From Scatophagus argus (Eukaryota; Chordata; Actinopteri; Scatophagidae), in the NCBI RefSeq assembly GCF_020382885.2, contig NC_058494.1, positions 28,313,225 to 28,377,224 of the forward strand: a DNA stretch of 64,000 bases, in the 5' to 3' direction. Below the pieces are notes generated by a model. That model was not told the origin of the DNA, searched no databases, and was given only the letters and a program-made list of their open reading frames with translations. The translations under genes were made by a program, and so were the position numbers. Of this stretch, positions 34,868 through 47,400 are shown in pieces (the stretch's first letter is position 1; every line of letters begins with the position of its first letter).

Positions 34868-35349
34868 AGCGTCACGTCCCGGGTTTCTGAGTCCACGTGT
34901 CACGTTTCATGTGTGTTTCCATGTGTTATGTTCAAGGTTTTTGTCATGTCCTGTTTTATTTTGAAAGTGTCACTTCCCCTGTGTGTCCCTGTTTCATGTA
35001 GCTTTGCTTTTGTTGTCTTGATTGCTGTTCTGTCACAAAGTGTAGCCTTGAGTGCTGAACCCCAGTGCAGAGTCAATGAGAGGCAGGGAGGCACAGGTCC
35101 AAAACAACAGTCTGTTTAAATTTTAATCAAAAAAACTCAAAACAGCACAACAAAATACTGTGGAGACAAAAAACATGGCATGACGAGACAAACGCAAATC
35201 CTGACCTGAAGACGACAGTGACAGGGAAGACGAGGACTAAATAGACAACATAAGGAGACACAGGTGAAACACATCAGGGAGGAGAAAGCAGTCAAGATAA
35301 ACCAAAGTAAAGGTACATGAACCAAAAGACAGAAACCCAGGGCTTAACA
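34868..35349. repeat. LTR-like remnants upstream of the exchanger coding exon
   Basis: 34,868-35,030 resembles the start of a plus-strand fish LTR (GTCACGTCC...). 35,031-35,349 begins TGTCACAAAG and ends GCTTAACA, with minus-strand LTR character (on that strand TGTTAAGCCCTGGG...TTTGTGACA). No target duplication is visible, so these are probably decayed or nested copies. They end 55 bp before the splice acceptor of the first coding exon. Confidence 0.4.
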
Positions 35350-35421
35350 GACAGGATCTCCAGCAAAGCCAAAAGTGCTGAAGCCTCCTCCTGTGTCTTG
35401 CAGGTCTGAGGGAGCGTCACC

Positions 35422-38400
35422 ATGAGCCAAGCCAGGACCTCGACATTGTTTTCCACTTACCAGCTGCTGTTCCTGACCGTCATCTCCATTGAACCTCCGT
35501 ATTGTGCAGCAGGAGGCTCAGGTCTGACCCTGAAGTCCAACAACACGCTCAGCAACCGAACATGTGGAGGGAGCACTGACTGCATTGAAGGCGTGATCCT
35601 GCCGGTGTGGAAGCCGGAAAACCCGGCCTTCCCTGACCGTCTCGCCAGAGCCACCATTTACTTTGTGGGATTGGTGTTCATGTTCTTGGGTGTTTCCATC
35701 ATTGCTGACCGCTTCATGGCATCCATCGAGGTCATCACCTCCCAGGAGAGACAGATCACCATCAAGAAACCGAACGGCGAAAAGATTACCACGACGGTGC
35801 GCATCTGGAACGAGACAGTGTCCAACCTGACCCTAATGGCGCTGGGTTCCTCTGCCCCAGAAATCCTTTTGTCAGTCGTGGAAGTTTGCGGTCACAACTT
35901 TAACGCCGGTGAGCTGGGCCCCAACACCATCGTAGGAAGCGCCGCATTCAACATGTTTGTCATAATTGGCTTCTGTGTATCCGTCATTCCCGAAGGAGAG
36001 ACCAGAAAGGTGAAGCACCTCAGGGTGTTTTTCGTCACCGCCACCTGGAGCATCTTCGCATACATCTGGCTTTACCTGATCCTGGCTGTCATGTCTCCAG
36101 GTGTTGTTGAAATATGGGAGGGCCTGCTCACACTCTTCTTCTTCCCCATTTGTGTTGGACTTGCTTACGTGGCTGACCGCAGACTTCTTTTCTACAAATA
36201 CATGTACAAACGGTACCGAGCGGGGAAGCAAAAGGGAATGATCATCGAAACAGAGGGAGAACCAGAACTTCCCTCCAAGGTTGACATTGAAATGGATGGG
36301 AAAATGCTCAACTCCAATGGAGAGGAGACGGCGTTTGATTGTAATGACCTGGATGAGGAGGAGGCCCGCAGAGAGGTGGCCAGGATCCTGAAAGAGCTGA
36401 AACTGAAGCATCCTGAGAAGGAGGTGGAGCAGCTGATGGAGCTCGCCAACTACCAACTTTTAACCCAGCAGCAGAAGAGCCGGGCGTTCTACCGCTGCCA
36501 GGCGACCAGGATCATGACAGGAGCGGGCAACATACTGAAGAAGCATGCCGTCGACCAAGCCAAGAGAGCCGTCCAGCACGATATCTGCTCCGAGGTTTCA
36601 CTAAGCGATTTTTCCTCCAAGGTGTTCTTTGACCCTGGCACCTACCAGTGTCTGGAGAACTGTGGCAGCGTCGCACTCAATGTAGTGCGTCGTGGGGGAG
36701 ACCTAACAACCACAGTGTCGGTGGATTACCGGACCGAAGACGGCACAGCAAACGCCGGCTCTGACTACCAGTTCACTGAAGGAACTGTTGTGTTCAAACC
36801 AGGCGAGACAGAGAAGGAAATCCGCATTGACATTATTGACGATGATATCTTTGAGGAAGATGAGCACTTCCTGGTTCATCTCAGCAATGTGAAGGTCATA
36901 TCAGAGAGCACAGGTTCAGGTGAATGTGAGGAAAACCACGTGGACGCCCTCGCAGGTTTAGGTCTACCGTGCACGGCCACAGTCACCATCTTCGACGACG
37001 ACCATGCAGGGATCTTTACATTTGAGGAGCCAGTGGTGACCGTGAGCGAGAGCATCGGAGTGATGGAGGTGAAGGTGATCCGGACCTCGGGAGCTCGCGG
37101 CGTTGTGGTGGTGCCTTACAAAACCATGGAGGGTACAGCTAAAGGAGGGGGCGAGGACTTTGAGGACACACATGGCGTCCTGGAGTTTGACAATGATGAG
37201 ATCTTGTAAGTAAAAATTATAAAAAGTATCGTCATGAATGTATTTATTAACAAATCTCAATACATCAACAAGCACATCTGATGTGTTCAAACTGTACTGT
37301 TTGAATGATTTATGACCATATTGAGTTTTATTTGACCATTGGTCCCCTTGTGGTTCTTTGTATGTGAGGTGACATTTAGATGAGGGTCAAGTTAACAAAC
37401 CGGGCAGGTTATCCTGGTCAGGGTGTCAGGATGTGGAGGTTGGCCAGGGGCTGATTAGTTCATAATGAGTCCAAGGTGGACCACAGCGTCAGCAGTGACT
37501 CCCTGTAGCAACAACACCTCCAGGCCTTTGTGACCTTCTGCTTCATCCCTTTGATGGACTCATACTTTTACCTGGAAACACTGACATTAATGTGATCACA
37601 CGGGGTTTAGTTCTGTTTAGATTAAAACATTAAGATTGTTGGACCATCACAAGAAACCACAAAATTCAGAAACATCTGAATATAAGTATCTATCTATCTA
37701 TATATCCTGGAAGGCAGAGGCAGAAATCATATTTTCTCACAGATGTTTCTGGATACACCTGTCTGTCTGTCTGTCTGCCTCCACGCCTGTCTGTCTGTCT
37801 GCCTGTCTGCCTGTCTGTCTGTCTGCCTCCACGCCTGTCTGCCTGTCTGTCTGTCTATCTGTCTGCCCGTCTGTGTTCCTGTCAGTCTCTCTCTGTCTGT
37901 CTGCCTGCCTGCCTGCCTGTCTGTCTGTCTGTCTGTCTATCTGTCTGCCTGTCTGTGTTCCTGTCAGTCTCTCTTTGTCTGTCTGTCTATCTGTCTGCCC
38001 ACCTGTCTGTCTGCCTGCCTCCATGTCTGTCTATCTGTCTGCCTGTCTGTCTGCCTCCACGTCTGTCTGCCTGTCTGTCTGCCTGTCTGTCTGTCTGCCT
38101 CCATGTCTGTCTGTCTGTCTGTCTATCTGTCTGCCTGTCTGCCCGTCTGTGTTCCTGTCAGTCTCTCTCTGTCTGTCTGTCTGCCTGTGTTCCTATCTGT
38201 GTTTCTGTCAGTCTCGCTCTGTCTGTCTGTCTGCCCGTCTGCCCGTCTGTGTTCCTGTCTGTCTCGCTCTGTCTGCCTGTCTGTCTGCCCGTCTGTCTGC
38301 CTCCACGTCTGTCTGCCTGTCTGCCTGTCTGCCTGTCTGTCTATCTGCCTCCATGCCTGTCTGTCTGTCTATCTGTCTGCCTGTCTGCCCGTCTGTGTTT

Positions 38401-41400
38401 CTGTCAGTCTCTCTCTGTCTGTCTGCCTGCCTGCCTGTCTGTCTGTCTGCCTGTCTGTCTGCCTGTCTGCCCGTCTGTGTTCCTATCTGTGTTTCTGTCA
38501 GTCTCGCTCTGTCTGTCTGTCTGCCCGTCTGCCCGTCTGTGTTCCTGTCTGTCTCGCTCTGTCTGCCTGTCTGTCTGCCCGTCTGTCTCGCTCTGTGGTC
38601 TCGGCTCCACTGAATGACAGAACCCTGTGGAAACTCGTTTTATATTAACTCCTTGAACCCTGGAACCCAATAATCCATCTGCAACGTAACGGCAGCCTGC
38701 GTTGTGTTCATTTATGTGACTGAACTAACACTGTGGTCTGTGTGGACGTGGTGTGGTTCAGGTCCAGGACTGTCACCCCAGGATCCAGGGCTCTGACCCG
38801 GTGGTCTGTGTGTTGTTTAAGGGTGGGAAAATGTTGTTTAAAGGTTCATGAAAACATACACAAATGAAATGCTTTGCTAGTGAATGTGATGTGTTTTGTA
38901 TTAATTCCTCACCTTTCCACATGCGTTAATTAACAACATTTGCTCAGTATGTTAATGAAAACAGTGACTGGTTGTCTTTGGGTGTCCCTGTTGAAGACAG
39001 ATTTGCTGTTGACAAGCAGTTGTACATAAAGGTAATTTGAAGGAGCCAAGGAGCTGAGGTCTGGTTTCCAGAACCTGGTTGTGTGTCGCTCAGACGTGCC
39101 AAATGACTCGAGGCCAGTGTCTCATTTAATTTGTGATCTATTATTGACTGAGTTTAACACAGCAGGTACAACATGGGGGGGTCATTTGACCATAAGACAC
39201 TGTTAGATTTATGAAAAGTCTTCCTCTCCACGGTGCTGGTAAAGCCTGACCTCCACACGGTCATGTGACTGCTAGCTTCAGGTTTACATGCCTCACATAG
39301 CAGCAGTCAGACTCTTTCCGTGTCTGTGGGCAGCGGGAATGTAATGACAACATATTTATTTCCAGAACATAAACACGGCCGCTGGCTGTGAGCAAAGTGC
39401 ACGGCGTCTTGGAATGGAAAAGGTGCCACGATTGTTCTTTGTTTCCGTTTATTGATGAGGACGTTAGCCTGCGGCTACGCAGAGTGAGCTGCTGGCAGAG
39501 CCTTATATAGACCGAGTTATCACATGGACACCAGACTGGTACTCACACAGCAATATTAAAACATCGAAACCTTATAAATCTTCCATGTTTTACTTTGTTG
39601 AAGCAGCAGTGTAGGTGTTCACGTGCCAGGTAACCTCCAGTCCAGTGAGTCCCGTTGATTAGATGCAGCTCTAAGTCAGTCTGATTCAACAGTCCTGCAC
39701 TACATCCTCCAGCCTCTGACTGAGCTCAGCACACAGCAGAGACTCTGGTTCTTTGTGTAATCCTCCACCTCTTACATTCATGAGGTAAAGTTCATTTTCC
39801 TCCAATCAGCAGTCAGATAACAGAGAATCACAGGATGTTAGAACGTCATCACCAACTTTATATTATGTTGCTGCTACCAGGAACATTTAAGACAGAGAAG
39901 CTGGGTGGACTGGTTCCACTGGGACAGAGAAGCTGGGTGGACTGGTTGCACTGGGACAGGGGGGCTGGGTGGACTGGTTCCACTGGGACAGAGAAGCTGG
40001 GTTGACTGGTTCCACTGGGACAGAGAAGCTGGGTGGACTGGTTCCACTGGGACAGGGGGATGGGTGGACTGGTTCCACTGGGACAGGGGGATGGGTGGAC
40101 TGGTTCCACTGGGAGTTGAGTGTGAGTTTCTTTCTTCCTGTGACTCTTTATTTCATCTTATCTCAAACCACCCTTTGGTGAGTGTGAGCTGATTTCCAGC
40201 TCTGTGTCTCAGAAGTCTTTTGTGGTCCAGACGGGCTCCTGGTGTGTTGGACTGATAAACATCACACAGCTCTCTGCCTTATTAGGCAGCCTGTGTCGAG
40301 CAGCAGCAGGATCCTGCTCATCGTCCAGGCCTCAGCCCATAAAGCAGACTGATGGCTGCAGCCGGTTCCTCTCAGATCCGAACACGGGGGAGGTCGCCGC
40401 TGGCCGGCAGCCACGTCTCTGTTTCCCTCTGCAGAAAACTGATCCGCCACAAGCAGCCTGATGTGGGACTGCACATAAAGCTCCTCTCATCAGTGTTTTT
40501 ACACTGACAATAAGCCACTAACTCTGCTGGTTGTCGACAGATTCTCCACAGATCTGCAGAGGCTTTGGGCCTCTTTTAGTCCAGACAGACAGAGACAGAG
40601 AATGTCCCCAAAAATGTCCCCTTGAATGAATCGTCTTGTGCTGTGCACTCATGTAAACTGGTGTCTCCCGGTTCTTATTATCAGGAAACATAAAACCTTA
40701 ATTGTAATCGATTATGAACAAAGATTAAGTGACAGATTTGATTTAACCTTCACATTGGATCAGAGTATTGATTCTTATAGCAACAGAATGAAGTTCATTT
40801 GGTGTAAAATCGACCTGAAGCACAAAAAATCCTGCAAAAAACTAAAACTGTGACGTCTTGTGTCCTGAAATGACAAAAAGTCAATCTGCTGACATTAAAT
40901 AAACACGGAAATGGTTGAAGACGACACACACACAATCACACACACACAAACACGCAGACTGGATCTGTCCAATGAGGGCTCCTGTAGCCTGACAGACTGT
41001 GTCATCAGGTGTCTTTGAATCACGTGAGACTTAAACAAGCTTCAAACTGAACTGGAAACTCATCATTTATCCTAACTGTCATCCCCTCCAACAAGGTGTG
41101 TCAGCAGGTCTGACAGGGTCAGTGTGTCACGCCGACAGACTGAGGCCGAGGCCAGCAGGTCGTCAGGTAAAACGTCCTCATCGTCACCAGCCGATGATCT
41201 GAGCAGAGGACGTGAACCCAGAGGACCAGATTAAGATGTTTATCTCATGTTTCTGATGTCACTGAACCACCTCTGCTTGTGTTCAGTGTTTCATAGTAAA
41301 TAAAAGAGTTTTATTTCATTTTCAGACAGCAACAAAACTATTCTTCTGGTCGCCGTCAAAGCTTGCGTCTCTAACTGTCTGTCCCTGCAGTCTCCACCAC

Positions 41401-44400
41401 CAGCTCCAGCTCTGCTTCTTGGACTTCATCCACCTTTTGCCCACCTTGTTTGTTCTGTGTCACCTCCTCCTCTACAGCCTTTTGTCTTTTTCTGTTTCAG
41501 CAAAACTATTCAGATCAATATAATTGATGATGAAGAATATGAGAAAAACAAGAACTTCTTCCTAGAGATGGGCGAGCCTCAGCTGCTGGAGATGAGTGAG
41601 AGGAAAGGTGGGGGCGTCGCCTTCCCGTGCTGTAACCCCACCTCATCACTAATAAGAGTTAACCTTTGTTAATCCAAACTCACCTCAAGACCTCAGAGGG
41701 AAAAGCATCACTGATCAGTGGGACTTTGACCTTCACAGTCACAGTGAACAGAATGAAGAGCTCAGGGTGCTAACGAGACGTGTTGAGGTGTCAGAACACT
41801 TGAACGTCTCATCAACGCTGACACTCTTTAATTTGCATTAAACATTTTTCATTCTGAAACTACAAACAGATCCGCATGTCGCGCCTGGTGAAGCCGTAGC
41901 TAAAGAGGAGGGACACGCCTGATCTGAAGGTGTTGACTGGATGTTTGTTCCCGAAATGCACCTTTGGATTTGGATTCTTTTTAACTTTTTATGTCCACAA
42001 GCTTCATAAACTATTGACTTAAAGAGGCCCCAGACCAAAGAAATCAAATCCAGAATCTGCATGACTCGATACCCTGAGGAAGTCAGAAAAACATTTAATT
42101 TCACTGATTTGATTGTAATGCCCCTTTAATTACTGTATTTTCTGGACTATAGAATGCACCTCAGTATAAGCCGAACCCACCAAATTAAATAATAATAATA
42201 ATATTTGTACATATATAGGCCGCACTTGACTATAAGCCGCAGGTGTCCACATTGTAGCATGACATACGTTTTCAAGTCTGGGCCGTCTGCTTTTATGACC
42301 TCCGAAAGCTTTTGTCGTCTTTTTGCATTGCGTCAGTTCTTCACGCTGCCGTCTCCAGCGTCTCACCGTTGATTCATTTACGCCAAGCTTACGTGCAGCA
42401 GCTCTATTTCCTTCTTGGACAGACAGTTCGTGTTTTACATGATGACGATATGTGCGTGACACGCAAAATGACTGTTAAAAGTTATGCTCAAAACCTAAGC
42501 ATAAGCACCAAGCACTAAATTTCCTCCTCATACCTGTTATTAAGGTGACTCCAGCACCATAACAATGACATATTTGCTTGTGTATTGGTGAACTAATGCA
42601 TGGCCCCTGACTCCCCTCCCACTCTTGGTGTCTCTACTCTTCTGTCCACAGGAAGACCATAGCTGTTAGAATAATTGACCATGAAGAGTACGATAAGCAG
42701 GCCAGCTTCTACTTAGAGCTGCAGGAGCCATATTGGAACAGGAGGAGATGGACAGGTGCGAAGGTGCACCCTGAACTCTCGGATGACCTTTGCCCTTTCT
42801 GTCATCTGCCTTGAGGCGCTCTTTTCCTGCTTTTGCTTAGTTTGGACCGTTAACTGCTGCTGCACTGCCTTCTCCTTCACAACGCCATGAGCTGCTGGTT
42901 AAGATGAACCATGTCAGGCAACCAGTCAAGAGAACCTGAGACTGGTTGGGGCTATTTACATCAACTTCAGGACAGGTTGGCCTACTTTGGACTGGTTGGG
43001 TCAGGGAACATTAGGACTGATTCAGAGTAGTTGGTGAAGGGACTAATTGGGAGTAGCTGGGTAAGGTGGGGACTGGTTCAAACTGGTTTGGTGTTGTTAT
43101 GGGGGGTTACAGTGTAATGGGACAATTAGGACGGGGTGGGATACTTTCAACTGGCCAGGATATGGTAAGACAGACAGGTCTGGACATGTTTGAAGAGGTT
43201 GTCCTAGATAGGACAGGGTGGTAGTAATAGGGACCGACTGGAACATTGTTGGACATGTTAAGACAGATCTGGACAGGTTAGGGCCTACACTTTGGGACGG
43301 TTTAGCTGTACAAGACATTTGGGCAGTTTGGACACCTTGGGAGTGGCAGTGGTTACAGTTGGTTAAGACATGTTAAGAACGGTCTGAACAAAAGGACAAA
43401 TCTGGACATATTTGGATAGACTGGACTGACAGAACAGGCAGGACAAAATGGGATATGACAGACTGTGACATGGAGAGACACAGTTTAGTTTTGGGTTGAT
43501 GTGAAGATGTTAGAATGGGTCTGGACGGGTTAGGCCAGGTGTGGACAGATTAGGTCAGGTGTGGACAGGTTAGGCCAGGTGTGGACAGATTAGGTCAGGT
43601 GTGGACAGGTGTGGACAGATTAGGTCAGATGCGGACAGGTTAGAACAAGTGTGGACAGGTTAGGACAGGTGTGGACAGATTAGGTCAGGTGTGGACAGGT
43701 TAGGACAGGTGTGGACAGGTTAGGACAGATTAGGACAGGTGTGGACAGGTGTGGACAGGTTAGGTCAGGTGTGGACAGGTTAGGTTAGGTTAGGTCAGGG
43801 GTGAACAGGTTAAGACAGGTGTGGACAGGTTAGGACAGGTTAGGACAGGTTAGGACAGATTAGGTCAGGTGTGGACAGGTTAGGACAGATTAGGTCAGGT
43901 GTGGACAGGTTAGGACAGGTTAGGTCAGGTGTGGACAGGTTAGGACAGGTTAGGACAGATTAGGTCAGGTGTGGACAGGTTAGGACAGGTGTGGACATGT
44001 ATCCTTTGTCACCTGTGTGCCTGCTTCGTAGCACGTCTAACATTAAAAACTGAACACTAGAATTCACAGCAGAAACATAATTTATTAACCAACACTAATG
44101 TGTTTTCTTACAGTCCAACATTTTGGACTTCAGAGTCCGGTTCTCCGTGTGTCTTTATAGTCCTCAAACCCAAACCTGCCAATGAACATGTTTATTTTCA
44201 GTCAGCTGCAGTTTTCAAGATGAATGTCCATGAATGATTTGCAGCTGCAGATGATTTTTCAGAGGGGTGGAGAACAACGTTCATATCACTGAAAACATGC
44301 AGCTTAGTGAGGACTCAAACCAAAGTGGACTGAAAGGTTGCGGCTGTTACCAGACCTGCACCGTCGTGGATCTGACCTCCTCTTCCTTTACCTGCCTGCT

Positions 44401-47400
44401 TGTTTCTCTGCTGTATTTTGCCTCTGACTTCTCTTTCGTCTGTTTCCTCTCTTCAGCTGTGTTGCTTCAGGAAGTCGGTAAGCTGGTCTGTCATTCTGTC
44501 TTGTTCTCTACGTCTGTCTGCTGTCAAACATTGATTCAAGTCTTCTGTGGCTGTTTGTATTATTTAAGAGTCACTGACATCAGAGACAATGTTGACTTGT
44601 TTCATGTTTTCTAACCTTTTAGGTGGATTCGTCAAAACAGGTAGGCGAACTCAAACACTTTCTTCATCACTTTGTCTCATCTCTTTCATGGTTTAATGTG
44701 GGATCATTTATTGTTGATCTGCGTTAACTGATTCTGTTTGTATGACTTCTTACCAGACAAACAGCTGAATGGTAAGAAACCTCTCAGTGCTGGCTTGGTG
44801 TTTGCAGAGATGCAGCGCTTTAATGCCACAGTGAAGCACGTCAGCCAGCTCTCATTTATCACTGCGTGGAGGCACAAACGCCACCATTAAACGTAAAAAC
44901 ATCTGAAAACCGACAGCACTGCTTGTCCTCATTCATGGGAACAAAAGTGTGCGCAAACATGAAACCTTTCTACAAATGAACACAGCCGACTACATTCATT
45001 ATCAGCTTCCTGTAGGGCTTCTGTTGTCTGACCAGCCACAGCAGCTCACCAACCAGCCCTGCAGAATCACACATTTCAGGTTCATTTTTCTGTGTGACTT
45101 CCTGCTGCGACTGGATCTTAAAGACTAAGGTGCAAAGCAAAACCTCAACGGCTCTTCTCGACAGATGGTTCTGCCTCTGTATGGGGGGCATCACTTAGAC
45201 CGCAAACTAGAAACCTCAGTCCCCCGACTCCACTCATAACTTACACATTGTCAGCAACCCAAACGAGTTCTAATGTGGATTTGAAAGCCAAAGCATCAGT
45301 CCACCACCAGACCAAGGACCACAAGTCTTACTGACCCTGTAGTCAGTCAGTCAGTCATTAGAAAGCTATGTGCTGTACCACCCAAAAGTCATCACTGACC
45401 CGTCATGGACCCGTCATTTGCACGATGTTGTAGAAATGACTCCACTTCATCTTGCAGCACCTGGAGTGCCTGCATCCTGTTTGTTTTAGATTTAATACCA
45501 TCATCAAGATCTGCTGCTGGACCAGCTCTCCCAGCCGAATGTGTTTTACTCCACATGCAGATCACTGACCTGCTGGGCTACACCTGTAGGTGAATCTGTA
45601 GCTGTACTTGAACTCCACCGGGACCTCCTTTCAGTTCCTGCCTCTTTGCTACCATCTGTCCAATTCATACAAATAGATATATATATATCTAAAGTAAAAA
45701 CAACAAAAAGCCTCCACCTTCTTGTTAAATGAGAGCCTGTCTTTAATATTATGTCCAACTTCAGACATAATACAGATGTCAGCTGAGAACATCTGGAAAT
45801 ACTGTTTACTGTACCTTCAGTGTGATTTCTGGTTGCATACTGCTGAAGTCCATCCCCACCTTCATTCATCCTCACACCTGCAGGTTCAGTATGCCATGGA
45901 CAACACTAACCCCTAACCGAGCGCACACAGGATTTCAGGTTTCTATTTGTTGTCACATAATGTGTTGGAAGGGTCTCTCTTCCTGCTGCCCAGTGAGCAT
46001 TACGTATCTGCCTGCAGCATGTGTGGACACAGATGACTGGCAGACAGTTACTACGTTACTGTTTACTACTAGAAGAGTACATACCTCCACCAAGACCAGT
46101 AGGTCACAGTTCTATCACATGCAAATCTGCCATAAGCCTGGACTTATCTCCAAAATTACTGGAAGAACATCATACTTTACTTAATATGCAAAGTGAAACA
46201 TATACGGTGTATCCACCCTGTGATTTGGATCCACTCCTTTCTTGGCCCATCGTTCACTCTTGCATTACGTTTCATGAAAACTGGACCAGTAGTTTTTCCG
46301 CAGTCCTGCTGACAAACAGATAAACCAACACAATGAAGGTCACAATCCACTTCCTTATCCAACCCCTCAAGTGTTGAACTGTGACAGCTTGAACTTGATC
46401 AAGTGCAGTGATCAGTAAGACAATATGTTTAAGGCACTGACCAAAACAACCCATCTGATCCTTTAAATCTGACAGATTTAAATCTATTTGTATGCTTTCT
46501 CATGCAGTCAGTCACCACAAAGCCACACAGTCTGTGTTTGATAAAGGTGGTGGCCTCGTAACTCTGAATGCTTCTATTCACATGAGGTGTATTGAACAGT
46601 CAGACCATTTTACAGGTACTGGTATTCTAATTTTTTAGCCCTAATTATCTAGTTATGTTTTTTGAGTTTCTGAATGCTGCTTGCAGTGCATCCAGAAATT
46701 TTTCATTTTTTTGTGTTACAGTCTCATTCCAAAATGTATTAAATTCATTTTTTTCCCCCAAAATTCTACACAAAATATCTCATAATGACAAAGTGAAACA
46801 AGTTTGCTTGATTTTTTTGCAAATTTATTAAAAATGAAAAACAAAAAAATGGAACACATAAGAGCATTCACACTCTTTGCCATGACACTCAAAACTGAGC
46901 TCAGGTGCTTCCTGTTTCCATTGATCATCCTTCAGAGGTTTCTAAGACTTGAGTTGAGTCCACCTGTGGTAAATTCAGCTGATTGGCTGTGATTTGGAAA
47001 GGCACACACCTGTCTATATAAGCACAGTTGACAGAGCACAGACCAAGCCATGAAGTCAAAGGAATCATCTGTAGACCTCTGAGACAGGATTGTGTGGAGG
47101 CACAGATCTGGGGAAGGGTACAGAAACATTTCTGCTGCATTAAAGGTCCCAAAGAGCACAGTGGCCTCCATAATCCATAAGTGGAAGAAGTTTGGAGCCA
47201 CCAGGACTCTTCCTGGAGCTGGCCTCCCAACTAAACTGAATGATCGGGGTAGAAGGGCCTTAGTCAGGGAGGTGACCAAGAACCCAATGGTCACTCTGAC
47301 AGAGCTCCAGTGTTGCTCTGTGGAGAAACTTCAAGAAGGACAACCATTTCCACAACACCTCACCAATCAGGCCTGTATGGCCAGACAGAAGCCACTCCTT

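Noticed and set aside
37636..38648. Large plus-strand open frames (up to 325 codons) and minus-strand counterparts
   Set aside because: They consist of the TCTG satellite translated in all frames (CLSVCLS-type and RQTDRQ-type repeats); no start context, splice structure or family.
39500..39520. Serum-response (CArG-like) element CCTTATATAG in an exchanger intron
   Set aside because: The second half lacks the final GG of a consensus CArG box; a single imperfect match in a long intron is not evidence of an enhancer.
43505..44000. CRISPR-like regularly spaced repeats
   Set aside because: The units are contiguous 10-bp tandem repeats without unique spacers, in a vertebrate intron; this is a minisatellite.
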